Shown here: one piece after another, positions 39,336-50,714 of the stretch
How the letters are laid out: each line of letters begins with the position of its first letter
Numbering within the stretch: position 1 is the stretch's first letter
Assembly (NCBI RefSeq): GCF_003590095.1
Contig: NC_039500.1
Location: 4,898,001-4,962,000 of the forward strand
DNA from: Trichoplusia ni
Lineage: Eukaryota; Arthropoda; Insecta; Lepidoptera; Noctuidae
Reading direction: 5' to 3'
Length of the DNA stretch: 64,000 bases
Program-made: the position numbers and the translations under genes
Notes under the pieces: generated by a model
Seen by the model: the letters and a program-made list of their open reading frames with translations, nothing else
What the model was told of the DNA's origin: nothing
The model's database searches: none

Positions 39336-39549
39336 GTGCAGACGACGCGGCTGCCGTTGCCGACGTTCTCGCCGCGCGCTGTGCTGATGTACAGCGCGTC
39401 GGTGGGCGGCGAGGGTGCCGTGGCGCTGCAGCTGCGCGAGGCGGCGCCGGGCGAGCTGGACGCGGCGCGTCTGCACGACGACCGCCTGGCCATCGCCTGC
39501 CATGAGCCAGAGCTACTGGCTGACCTGCTGCACGCTGCCGCCGATATTG
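39336..39549 (+). CDS. Internal exon 1 of an unidentified gene
   Basis: A 214-bp exon. The acceptor is a textbook one: TACTAAC branch word at 39311-39317, then TCTTCTCTCCCCAG. The donor is ATTG|GTAAGC at 39550. It enters in phase 0 and leaves in phase 1, encoding 71 residues that begin VQTTRLPLPTFSPRAVLMYS. They continue with a small-residue-rich middle (AVALQLREAAPGELDAARLH) and an acidic-alanine end (ACHEPELLADLLHAAADI). The G+C content is extreme (roughly two thirds or more) against the AT-rich surroundings, with mostly G or C third positions. No signal peptide, membrane segment or catalytic motif is visible. I do not recognise the family. Codon pattern, splice sites and phase agreement with the next exon make a real coding exon very likely. 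Splicing 6 bp further in, after GTGCAG, is a possible alternative. Overlapping minus-strand frames of 120 and 65 codons are shadows. Confidence 0.85.
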
Positions 39550-41339
39550 GTAAGCTTAACAAACATTAGTATTCTCGATCCTTCTATCTACTTTTGATAT
39601 CAATGAAGGTCATTAATTGGCGAAAGCATAAACTTGCACTAAGTCACCAACATTGATAAGATGTAATTTTTAAACTGATTTTTTTTTTAGTCCTCTGGCT
39701 GTTATTAAATATGTTTCTTTTATTAGGATAGGGATAGGTTATTTACTGAACAAATATCACCGCTACTGTTGGTAAGGAAGCTTTATTTCCGAAATGTTCA
39801 TAGATTTCCTCAAATTATCCTGCAAATCACAAACAATATTGATAAGAAACGTATCAGTCGTCTCGAATCTTTTGGAGTCTAGTCTTATCATAATAGTCTT
39901 ATCTTTGTTAACGTACTTCATCTACCCGATGACGTCAGCATACACTTTTTGCAAGCCGATACTGGTAAGGATAATAATTGTTAATCCTGAAACTTTTGGA
40001 GTCTTCTACCGAAACTTTTTAAAAGGACCTTTCATTTTTCAACTACGAGTACAATAGTATGTTATGGTCACCGCGGTGCTTGCACATCTCAACCTTTTGG
40101 TCGATGCCCAAATATCTTTTTCGGATCAAAATTTAATTTAACTTAACTTTACCAAAGCTTGTAGTTGCTAGTTTCGTGCCAATAATGATATAATTTATTC
40201 TTAGGTTTCCTTTTCTTAAACTAAAATATTAAAAAACAAACGTATTCCCTTATTTAGTACCCTTACTGTGTTACTTTACTGTACTTAAAGATGTTTTCAC
40301 AATACCTAAGTGTAACCATGTTCGTTTGCATAGCAGCAAGTGTTTACCACGCTTATTGATATAGATTAAGCGTTTCAGATTAGACTAACTAGCTCGATAC
40401 GAGTCAACATAGGAAATTAATTGTTATTTGTTTTACTTAGTTTAATCCCTTACAAGCACTCGAAATTCAACATCACATTACTATTACAATACTGTTCCAT
40501 AGCTCGGGTACGCATTATTACTTAACACAAAATCATAATAAATAAAACCACAGCATAGAATCTTCCTTTAAATAGACAAATATCAAACCAAGTAGAACAA
40601 AAATCATACTACCAACATTCGGCTAATTCAATTCGCTCAGTTGACTCAGCAACAGAGACTGCAAAGAATAAAAGAATCCTTTTCAATTCGTTTCGGCCAC
40701 AAACCCAGATGTGTAAAACGTTATCCTGCACTTGGTTTCACATAAAAATTTGAATTACAGTCAACAAAATTGGCATTCAGACGTCGCTACAAAGTCTTAT
40801 ATTTTATTTTACGCGGGAATCATGAGCCAGTACCCACAATGCTTCGTCGGTTATTTTGAAATTCAAATATCGAATTTTGCATTCGGAAGCAGTGGGAGCA
40901 GTGCAGTCGGACATCGCTCTGTCATTTGTTATCGACTCATTTAAATCTTTCGAGTGTGTACACTGCACGTCTTTTGTCGGAATAATACGGTTTTTGCTAC
41001 GCTAGGGACGAAAACAAAGGGAAATTAACTTCAGTAAATGCAGAAAATAGGTAAACTAAACGTTTGTATTCATTTCAGACATGTAGAGCACCGTTTTCGT
41101 GTTTATACTAGTTATCTAGCTACAGGAAATATGTCTACAAAATTTCCTTTGAAGAAATATAGGTAATTTCTACGAATTTTCCTCGTAATATAATTTTCTT
41201 TCGAGACCAATCCAAACGAATTTAATACAAACATCACAAAGGCATCAGAACACGTTCAAATATTTAAATAATGCGATTCTTTTCAGCTCGTATTTTTGTT
41301 GGAGATCAAAGCTAACATAATTTACTAGCATTCCAAATT

Positions 41340-41530
41340 CAAATTACGTAGTTCGTCGCCAGCGAGTCCCGAGGGAGGAGGTCCTTGCAGGACATCTGCT
41401 TGTCAAAATCCACTCGAGAACTGTCTCGATTTTGTTTAAAAATGCAAACTCATGCAAACGAGGTCTGATGCCTCTTAATTGAATTAGACCTCCTTAGACG
41501 ACCGATGAAAATGTCGCTTCTATTAAGCTC
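41340..41530. promoter_or_regulatory. Candidate intronic regulatory block with paired POU words
   Basis: A less AT-rich intronic stretch. It contains two ATGCAAA words 10 bp apart (41442-41448 and 41452-41458), which resemble POU octamer half-sites, and CACTCGAGAAC. It matches no repeat I recognise. Regulatory function is inference. Confidence 0.2.
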
Positions 41531-42313
41531 GTAAATTATGAAGGTCTTGCCTTTGTACATGACTGTTATCGAACTCTTTGATATTTAATGCAATAATTAT
41601 TATGGCTTGAGTTTGAGCTGGTTCTGCTAACTATATTAATAAACTTTAAAACTTTCAAGACTGCAGTTTCTTGATGGTATAATTTTATGCGATTATTAAG
41701 TGTGTATAGATGAAGTTATCTGACTCGTAGCATTAGTAGTTAATTTTAGTAGGTTTATGATATGTTTTTCCCAGTGTATCTTGCAAGAAAATCATTTATT
41801 TAAAAACCAATATTATACTTACCATTCGTTCCCAAAATACCACAATTTTCTTCCATTACCATAAATAAAAGCATTTCCAAAAACATTTTACTTTTGAACT
41901 CGTACCACACATAACATGACAGACAGACAGTTAACGTTAGTTTGATGTGATGATAACTAAATTCTGAGCAAGGTAAGTTTCAGCATGTACCATTACCACA
42001 ACCCTTGTAGGTAAATATTCGGGAATTCCATTAGCCAATCCCTTAGAGAGTATTTAATTAACATATAGCAAACAAGTTCATTATCCCTCTGTGCTTTGTT
42101 CAAAGTTTTCGACATTCTATAACTTGTTGGCTATTTAAAATGTACTTTGTTGAACGAGGTATTTTGGTTATGTTGCGTTTTTTGGTTGTAAATGTGGAGG
42201 TTTTGCGTTCCTGAGATTTTAGGTAATTTCGTGACTAGTTTTGAGCTTCAGCTTTTGTTTCAGTGCTTTTGTCACTTTTTATTTTTTCTTCGTGGTATTT
42301 TAAAATCATTCAT

Positions 42314-42344
42314 GAAGCTGTCTTAAAAATTGTAAGACAGCCTC
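42314..42344. repeat. Short inverted repeat (hairpin)
   Basis: GCTGTCTTA (42317-42325) and TAAGACAGC (42333-42341) are exact reverse complements around a 7-nt loop. Three further flanking bases pair with one mismatch. Function unknown. Confidence 0.55.
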
Positions 42345-43306
42345 AAGTACAAATGTTTAAACTGACAAAACTTTTCCGTTCATTAGAAAGGTTTTTTATC
42401 ACAGGTTATGCAGGATTGACTTTTCTGTTTGGACAAAATAAAAAGCTATTTAAAATACCTTTAATAAAGACTTATTTTCATCCCTTCACAAGAATAAACA
42501 AATTATTATTCCAAACACCCAACACTCAGCGTAAACAAAAAACAACCCCCAAAAAATAACCTAAGAGACAATTTATAATTCGCATAAAAAATGCAAAGCA
42601 AAAATAATATCAAAACAACATTACTTTCCAACACAACCTCAGCGAAAACAATAAAAAGGGCACAGTGGTAAGCAATCTGCAATATGAATAAGTGGTAGTT
42701 TTTGCATATTTCATCTCGCAGTATCGGGGTAGCACTTACAAAGATGAATTGTCACTTTTGTAAATTGTATCCGCCGAGTCAGCGGCCTTCCCTTACAGGA
42801 ATAACGTCACACGACGCGTCATCTAATCTACACACTTTATTGTTATTATATAACATATTTTATAATTTTGGGGGTATCTGAAAAATATTAGTGTGACACA
42901 GTTGGGTTGGTATCATTAAGAACTTCTATTTGGATGTTTCCGTTTAGGTAGCTTCTATACCATACAGATAACGAGAAAAGTAAAGGAAATTTGGAAATAA
43001 TTTCAAATCTAATATGCATAATTGAAAGTTGATTCTTTTGATCTGAACCTAGACCTTAATTGTAAAAAAAAACACAATATAATACGGTTCGTACTACAGC
43101 CAGATAAACACAAAAAAAAAACAGAAATCCTTTTGTAAATCAAGAAACCATCGCAACCGAACTTACATTAATGAAAGCCGAACTTCCCCACACAAGCCGC
43201 CAATCCACTCCCCCTATAATCCAGCTTGCAAATTTTTAATACAATTCCATAAAGATTATTCCGCATTACTTTTACCCCGTTTCACCCATCGTAAAATAAT
43301 GATCAG

Positions 43307-43463
43307 AGGGTCTACCACCGACTCCTAACGAAATACTGCTTCAGTCGTAGAAGCGGGACGTAGCTCTACGCTGCTCAACGCCGTGCTACGAAGTGCTACG
43401 GCGCGTAGTACTCTCTCTCGCTTCCACATCCGCTACAGTATTTAAGTGGTGGTAGTAGGCCCT
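43307..43463 (+). repeat. GATGGCGCT palindromic family, copy E (longest)
   Basis: The most complete member. The left outer arm is AGGGTCTACCACCGACT then AAATACTG. The inner half is AGAAGCGGGACGTAGCTCTA, the centre holds GTGCTACGAAGTGCTACGG, the inner right half is CTCTCTCTCGCTTCCAC, and the right outer arm is CAGTATTTAAGTGGTGGTAG then TAGGCCCT. The outer arms are near reverse complements, so the whole is a palindrome of about 155 bp resembling a MITE. No transposase and no obvious target-site duplication were seen. Confidence 0.7.
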
Positions 43464-45042
43464 TTGTATTTTTCCTCCGGCTTGAATGAGTTTGGAAGTA
43501 GGGCGTGAAAACATGCGCATGATTTCCATGCATTAACATAGAATTCCTCGGAACTTGTACTCCTTGATTGTACGTGTGAGTGCAGTCGCCTAAAATGTGT
43601 TTTGATAAATTATATGAATTGGTATGTTCTTCACTTATTTTGGAAGCGCTTAATTTAGTTTATCATGTTCTAGACTAATAAAAGTAGATATTGTGTTTTT
43701 TCTTTTTTGGGTCTTTGAATCAGAACTAGGAATCAGTTTAAACTGCCACTGTCTCTGATGTGGCTAAAAAAACCCTTGCACAAAATTACCGATGTGTTGA
43801 TTTGCTCATGAGATTTAAGTTAAGGATTATCTGCAATATTGCGATATTAAAGGAATACAAATTTTGAAACTATTCATTGTTAATCCTCAACATTTAATGA
43901 ATAAATAAAACAATCATCAAATTCAGTAACATTTACAAAAAGGAAGATCATTCAACCTTGTAAATGTACCATACAGGCTATTAATACTTTAAAAATAACC
44001 CCAAAAATATAAAAATAAACCCAATTTAATACTTTCCAATTTTAAAACCGTCCGTTGAAAGGGAATCTCTCAATAAATATTGTGTGAGTCCAAAATTGTC
44101 GAAATACTCTTACAGCGGGATTATTAGGTTCAGGATTCTCGATCGACCCACATTTTGGTCCTCATAAATTCACGTGGGCCTGTTTCTATTAAATTTTACG
44201 ACAAACACGAACCCTCATATAACTTTGTTAATAAATGTTATAATATATTGGAGGCAGATGTTAGCCGTATCTGACAAACTGTATGTACTCCACTATTAGA
44301 GTCTGTCAGGAAATTTCTAAATAATGTCTCTACAAACTATTTGCATGCCATGATTTGTGTCTGTCCGAAGTTGTATTAAAGGGACTGACATCATGCGTTA
44401 TTGCTTACATTTAGATCTGAGTATGAAGTACTTGTAAATTTAACTACCCTGTAAGTGCAATCATAATGTCTATGTCAAAAACAAGAAAAGCATCGTTTTT
44501 ATCATAACAACGTAGAATGATTCATGTCTAGATTGAACTATAAGACCCAGAAATAAATGTTATTATTATTATCGAAATTATAATTTTAAACATTTGTATA
44601 TTTCTAAAAACTAAAGTCAAAATGCTTATAGTGTTGACTTCGTACAGTTTATTTGAAATGGCGATAATCACCGACACTGCAAACTAAAGTATGGTCTCAA
44701 CATACATTATATTATTAAAAAAGGACCTGACTGTCATTGAAATTTTTATCTATGTTATCCCATGTGAATGAAATGTGAATGAATACACATCGTGAAAATA
44801 CTTTAATTATGAGTTCAATTTTAGACTAATTTTCAGTGTAAGCTTCTCATTGTTCAGCTGTCTTCAAAACACAAGTAAGATGTCAGTGGCTTTGTAACAG
44901 CACTGTGTTTGTACAACTAGTGCCTTTAGCTAAGCTCATAAGCCGTAATATCCGAAACTCTCGCAAAACGAGGTGGCTATATCTGATTCTCATCTCAGAT
45001 AGCGAAGATACCGTAAAAAGGCAACCCTTAATCGAGTCTACT
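43464..45042. other. Intronic sequence without features
   Basis: AT-rich intron; nothing recognisable was seen. Confidence 0.5.
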
Positions 45043-45159
45043 CGATACTACTCGATACAATCTTATCGATTCTACAATCGAATTGGGTATCGGAACCGAT
45101 ACTGTTAATGTTCCCATTGTTTTTCTTAAAGATTATTTTGGAAGGGAATTGTATCGATA
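45043..45159. promoter_or_regulatory. CGATA/TATCG motif cluster
   Basis: Six CGATA or TATCG words occur within about 117 bp: 45043, 45053, 45064, 45088, 45097, and a TATCGATA at 45152-45159. In Drosophila, clustered CGATA is the known binding pattern of the insulator protein BEAF-32, and TATCGATA is the DREF site. Whether a counterpart uses them in this lineage is unknown. The first two words sit in a 10-bp tandem (CTCGATACTA, CTCGATACAA). Confidence 0.35.
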
Positions 45160-45432
45160 TTTGCATGATAGCACAATTTAACGCGTTTACTAAATCTTTA
45201 TGTTTCGAGTTTACCGTTCGGTAAATGTTGTATAATGGTTGCCATCAAACCTGAGCTTCCCGAAGGGGTAAAAAAAACTTTGGGGTTCTACCAAAAATAA
45301 ACTTTTATTTTCGGATTTCGTAAGCATTTTACTACATAATATAAGTACTTTTGACTTGAAATATATGTTTAAAATGTGTAAAATGGTTTTCAAAAAGCGA
45401 TTTTAACGTATTATGAAAATATGTTTCTGCAC

Positions 45433-45460
45433 AATATATATATATATATATACATATATT
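45433..45460. repeat. (TA)n microsatellite
   Basis: A run of about 12 TA units ending in TACATATATT. Confidence 0.8.
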
Positions 45461-45902
45461 CAACGGTCCATAGTTTTAGAATTAACGCTTGATAAAACTT
45501 TTCTTCAAATAATTATTTAAAAATCCCCAATATCTGTTTAACATTACACCCGTGTAAACAATAAAACCGTGTTATTTTATATTCAAAAAGCTTTATTTTT
45601 GGTCTCAACGAAAGTCAGTCACAAGGGAATTGTTTCCACGACTCACTAACTTTTCACTCCTCAAGAGACGAAGCGGAGGAAAATGATCTATTGAGGTGTT
45701 GTCTTGTCTATTAACCGTGATGCTCCTAATTCGAGGAGAAAAGATAAAAATACATTTGATGTATTACTGGTATGGTAATGCCGAGGTTTTTGTGATGTTG
45801 ATTGTTGTTCGCACAACATGTGTATATTCAGATAGCTACTTGTATCTTAGTAGATATGGAATCTACATGGATGTATTGTGTGATATGTGTTAGACAACAT
45901 GG

Positions 45903-46010
45903 ATAGACTGTGGGGTCACCACGCCAAACCTACTATTCGCGACATGTAGCAAGGTCGATTAGCGCATGCTTTGTGCTCTACGAATGCTTTTTAGAGTATG
46001 CTTAGGAAAT
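45903..46010 (+). mobile_element. Degraded tRNA-derived SINE
   Basis: It carries GGTCACCACGCCAAAC (45914-45929), identical to the minus-strand SINE head at 22381-22396. Then come TTCGCGACATGTAGC, a decayed B box (AAGGTCGATTAGCGC) and the body words GCATGCTTTGTGCTCTACG and AATGC. The A box is largely lost. Non-coding. Confidence 0.5.
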
Positions 46011-46989
46011 CACAAAAATAAATTATCACAGTTTTTTAACAGCTTCATTACAAATCTTAAGTGTCCAGCTGTTTTCGTCTCTTTTAAGTGGGATGAGAGG
46101 ACAGATATATAAAAATACACCTAGAAAAATGCGGCTTTTAGACTTTCTATGTTTATCCCTTATTATTTTACTTAAATAAACAAACATCCCCAATCAATTA
46201 TAAAGGCACTGCACTTGACTCTAACATAACAAGGGCCAGTTGGAACGCCCTATTTTTTCGGCACTACATCAAGAACAAAGGAGGCCGGATAATAATTCTG
46301 AGAAAACCTCCTCCGAGTTATTTTTACAAAACAAGTGGGGAGCGGAACCCTCGCTCTCGCCGAAGGAAATGCGGTACCATAAAGTTGCAAATGAAGTAAT
46401 ATCGTACTCGAGTTGACTTGCTACCGAAAACTAAGTCGGTAACTGGTCACAGAGCCACTCGGGCCCCAATAGACTGCTACCAATTTGCTCCCTATTTACT
46501 TAGTGTCATTTAATTTAGCTGAATAAATTTGTAGGAGCCGAGCCACGGAGGACCCCGTTTCACTTTGTAATTAATATTGACCATTCCAACCGAAATATCG
46601 CAAACTATTTAGGAGTACTCAACTATTCTGATGCTGTAGCAGTTTTCTGACAATGAATTTCTAATCAGTTGAATTTCTTGGACTGTTCTCAATTATGCTT
46701 GGTTATCGTCTATAGTGGACAGCCGCTATTAATTAACAAATATCTTAGAAAATATTGACCGGAGTTGGGAATTAATTCGGTTGCTTAATTGAAACATGTT
46801 CTTGTCATTGTTCTTGTTCTTACCCAACATTGTATCTGATGCATTGTTGAGTACATGGAGATGATTTAGTTATTTATAACAGTACCGATTACAGTAACAT
46901 TTGTATGCCGCAAGCTGTAGCGAGCGAGTGTAAACGAATCATAATTCAAGATTATGTTGCACGTGGAAAAATATTCTTGAAATTGAAGT

Positions 46990-47100
46990 CGTGGGGAGCA
47001 CCGGGCGTTTATTGCACCCTACCCGCGTCACTTGGCGTTTTATTATGTCCCACATTTGGGTGCAAATAAACAAGATGATAACAGGAACGTGCCGACTGGC
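46990..47100. promoter_or_regulatory. Candidate intronic enhancer-like block
   Basis: A G+C-richer intronic segment with several developmental-factor-like words close together: TTTTATTATG (Abd-B/Cdx type), GTGCAAATAAACA (octamer-like plus forkhead-like) and GATGATAAC (GATA). It matches no repeat I recognise. Function is inference from word matches. Confidence 0.2.
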
Positions 47101-47337
47101 GTTCAACCTTTTTTACAGTAACTGTATTACCGCATTTGGGAAAGTATGATTGATTTGATTGAACAATACTTTCTCCCTTTTATTATTGACTTCGATTACT
47201 TATTTAGGGATATTGCATTCGTTTGTTCTTCTTCTTTTGTTTCATTGTTTAAACAAAAATAAATCTAGAACAAAATAATTATACGTTGCGAGCAGTTTTT
47301 TTGCACTATTACGAGTATTTAATATACCAGTTTTTAG

Positions 47338-47608
47338 AGTTCCATACTAATAGAGTGTAAAAAAGGGACCCAGTTACTACGGATATACTGTGTGTCCGTC
47401 TGTCACCAGGTTGTATCTCATGAACAATGGTTTCTAAACAGTAGAATTTTTTACATAAAACAAAAAATAAAGCGCGGTTAAGCAATGCCTGGTAAGGTCA
47501 TAAATTTAATGGGTGGTCATTAACCTCATATTTTTTTAAGCCTATTTGTTTCTAACCCTCAGCGTCGCATATCCGCAAGTCCAACTCGCACTGAACTGGC
47601 TTTTTTAT
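47338..47608 (+). repeat. Dispersed repeat, family 2 copy 3
   Basis: It begins AGTTCCATACTAATAG and includes CTGTGTGTCCGTCTGTCACC, TGTATCTCATGAACAATG and an AT-rich middle. It ends GCAAGTCCAACTCGCACTG then AACTGGC and a T-run. The order and orientation are those of the copies at 5650 and 16428, and the right end is the clearest of the three. Confidence 0.65.
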
Positions 47609-48029
47609 TGTTATTTTTTTCTTCAGCCGTTGCTCGAAGATAAGAAATGAAGTCATAATTCAACCTCACTCTCGTTAATACAACAATTGAGTATGACACA
47701 TAAGAGGTACTTGATACCACTTAATTAGGGAGTCCGCACGTCAGGGAATAAGGAAATTGCTCAGCTGCCATAAATAATTTATAGGGATGCGAAGCTGCAC
47801 AAGTTTTGAGAGCTCTTCTGCTAAGAGCCTTCAGACTTGAAACAATTATAATACTATCAGATACTTTTGATACTTGCCGCTCCGTGCAACGAAGATGGAA
47901 GTTGTTCAGGTAATAAATTAATTTATACAACAATGTTGGTCACTCATTCGCTTTCAGAATTAATTACTCAAAACAACTATGGAATGGTTTTCTTAATATT
48001 TATATTCTTAACCCCTAGACAAGACCATC

Positions 48030-48160
48030 CCAATTATTATAAACGTGAAAGTTTGTTTATATTAAAAAGATTTGGGCGAAATTTCGTAGGCACGCACACA
48101 GTTTATTACCTGAATTATACATAGAATAGTTTTAAGCTCGATTTTATGTTCCCGTAGTGA
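48030..48160 (+). mobile_element. Helitron-like non-autonomous fragment
   Basis: CAATTATTATAAACGTGAAA, GATTTGGGCGAAATTTCG and CTCGATTTTATGTTCCCG follow the order of the element at 14632-14831. The G+C-rich right end is missing. The 85-codon open frame 47867-48124 overlapping it is incidental. Confidence 0.5.
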
Positions 48161-48977
48161 AAACAACCAGCCATGGCTCATTCAATGACCTACGAGTATG
48201 TGGCGTCTCAAAACTCCTGTCTATGAAGATTATAGGTCAAAAGTAACATGACTATTTGCAGGGGTATGCCATTTCGATACATTTTCACATAATTTATCAT
48301 TCTTTAATGATTATTGATACGTCAATTGGCTAGAAAGGCAGGCAAAAATAAACATATGATTTAAAGTGAAACGACCCTCTAAGACGTGGGTCCACCACAC
48401 ATCACACACTCATTGATTGAGTCTTATTAATTATAGAAGATAACCTCAATATACATACATCGCAATGTAATTTAGAGTAACCGCCAAGCCGCGATGTAGT
48501 CGTATAACAAATTTAATTAGTTGTAAGTGAGACCTTGTATAGAATATTTGCTTTGTTTAGTCGAGACTGTAATTAAATAGATTAATATTAGGACCATCTG
48601 TAACTTTATAATCAAACTTGATTATAATATATTTATGATATTTTAGTTTATTGACAGCAATATTGTTACCTAGTTATTATTTAGGAATTTATAAACCGTT
48701 TGTGGCTATGTTTTGCCATAATATTATGTTATTCATACACCATCGATGTATGTATCACCAACATTTGCTCCAACCTATGATCTACAAATAAAGCATTTGA
48801 ATTTTTAAATGTTGATAACTTTTTCAGGGTTAAATGAACAAAGTCGGATCAACCAGTCTAAAGATCTAAGGCAAAAAACATAAAAAAAAAACAAAATAAG
48901 ACCAATTGAGAACCCTTTTCTTTTTGAACTCTTTTGAAAGCTATCATCAAAATAAAAAAAAACTTCTTTTGTTTCAG

Positions 48978-49082
48978 ATGGTGAGCATGACGGCTTCTCA
49001 GCTTTCTTGGGGTCAGCATCCCCGGAGCTAGCTCTAGCGTCAGACGCGTCAGACAGCCTGCCACTGCCAGACCAGGATATCG
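48978..49082 (+). CDS. Internal exon 2 of the same unidentified gene
   Basis: A 105-bp exon with a strong acceptor (CTTCTTTTGTTTCAG|AT) and donor (ATCG|GTAAGA). It is phase 1 at both ends, so it can be skipped without a frameshift. Joined to the previous exon it reads ...AADI-DGEHDGFSAFLGSASPELAL then ASDASDSLPLPDQDI. The segment is acidic and serine-rich, looks disordered, and has no recognised domain. The phase match, the open frame across the junction and the G+C-richer content support one gene. The minus-strand 97-codon frame over it is a shadow. I do not recognise the protein. An intracellular scaffold or signalling protein would fit the composition, but that is a guess. Confidence 0.8.
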
Positions 49083-49557
49083 GTAAGATAGGGTGGAAAT
49101 TATACGAGTGATACTAACATACGCTTGACGGTCGTGGTCCGAACATGACAAATGACGTCACCAAGACATGCTTAAGTAACATTCTGACGGTATTCACTTG
49201 TGAACCTTTCCGTCCTATTTTACTATCCTACGATACACATGTTTACTTCATAACGATACTATTGGACGTTTTGACCACCATTGGTTTTTCTTTACTTCTC
49301 TTTAAAAAGATAAAGTTTTATTATACTACACAAATGTCCATAGGGCCAACGGCAGCAACATTTAATTGGATCTGGTATATTTGGTAAATCATTTGTACTG
49401 AATGCTGAATGAGCTATGAGCAAAGTCGATCACATCCAAGGTGGTTAAGAATAAAAGACTCCTCGGGACAGGACCCAAAGGAGTCGGGACAAAATTTTCA
49501 TAGATTGTCATAAATTGAAGGATCTCTCCTTTCATTTCATAATCAGCCATGAGTATT

Positions 49558-49558
<1 letters not shown>

Positions 49559-49591
<33 letters not shown>
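49559..49591. repeat. (TA)n microsatellite
   Basis: An uninterrupted run of about 16 TA units, likely length-polymorphic. Confidence 0.85.
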
Positions 49592-49594
<3 letters not shown>

Positions 49595-50714
49595 GTATAT
49601 GATTAATAATTAATGAATTATTCGGAAATTCGTCGGGAACTAAAATCTAAAATTAAACCGCGATAAAATCCGTAAAAGTAGTTTCATTTTAATGAATTAT
49701 TGATAAATTCATAAGTAGTTAATGGATTTTTTACGTAGTACAATATATGTTAAAGATATTATTCTACCAGCTCGACTTTACCATAATCGAAGTCTATACA
49801 AAATTCAAGTAAAATAATGAATGATCTTATTGCCTTCAAATTCAATGCGCTTAACATGATTCAATGCATTCACACATAACCTCACCTACACATTGAGCAC
49901 TCTAGACAAAACACCATCGTGAAGGCGAGATAAAGTATAAACAACTAATTAAGCACGTGATGTAAGTCTATCGACAATCCGTACACGACACATTCCAACA
50001 CCAAACGGCTTATTAAATCAATGCTGAAAACATCTCATACGTCTGTACATATTACAATTATCTTAATTGTAGTTGAGGGCGTAATAAACCGTCTTTGTGA
50101 CGGTAATACCAATTTAGCCTGTTTATTGCTTGTTTCGCTAATTGTATTGATGTCTCAACAATATATCTGGGAGGCGGCGCCCTTTGATAACTGATAAAGT
50201 GCAATTAATTTGCATAGTGTTTGGGTAATACGTATGTGTTATATAATGATAGATGTGTTGAGTTTTTATTTAGGTATTTGTATGTTTAATATAATCAAAC
50301 ACAGCGATCTATTTCGCCTTCGATTCCTCTTCTTAACTTACGTGTGCATCATGTTACTGTTTGTTACAAATCAATAGGTACAACTAAGCCCGATATCAAC
50401 TTTTCACTCACACTTAAAAAATATTCTAGTGCCATAGACAGATTCACACAGCGATCAAACTTAACATCCCTCTTGTCAGATAACTCATGATCTCTGGCGG
50501 GACCGATTTCTCCAGGAAAGTTCTGAGTCTTTTTGTATCATTGTTGCCCGAAATCATTGATATGAATTGATTAACGGTATTCATTCTGTAAATATCTCCA
50601 AGCAAATAAATATTCTAAGCAAAACTATCATGTACCCCATATAACAAACTCACCAGTCACCACTAGTATAAACTATATTCTCTTAATACAACGTTAATTC
50701 TCAATTCGTTTTAG

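Larger units (their letters stand above)
39550..48977 (+). other. Intron between the two exons (about 9.4 kb)
   Basis: Bounded by GTAAGC at 39550 and TTTTGTTTCAG ending at 48977. It contains copy E, a CGATA cluster, a SINE, a family 2 repeat and a Helitron-like piece, all listed separately. The small frames inside (39794, 40732, 42263, 44905, 45696, 47867) are not supported as genes. A 49-bp candidate micro-exon at 47867-47910 was rejected on phase. Confidence 0.7.

Noticed and set aside
39200..39562. Minus-strand frames of 120 and 65 codons and a second plus frame across exon 1
   Set aside because: They are shadows of the G+C-rich plus-strand exon, which has proper splice sites and matching phase. 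G+C-rich exons are poor in stops in all frames.
41935..41985. Perfect donor-like GCAAG|GTAAGTTT as the end of an exon
   Set aside because: All three frames immediately upstream contain stops and there is no matching acceptor.
47860..47911. Possible 49-bp micro-exon ending TTGTTCAG|GTAATA
   Set aside because: The acceptor has a poor pyrimidine tract. A 49-bp exon would break the phase agreement between the exons at 39336 and 48978.
48858..49151. 97-codon minus-strand frame
   Set aside because: It overlaps exon 2 antisense, includes intronic AT-rich sequence and has no splice support.
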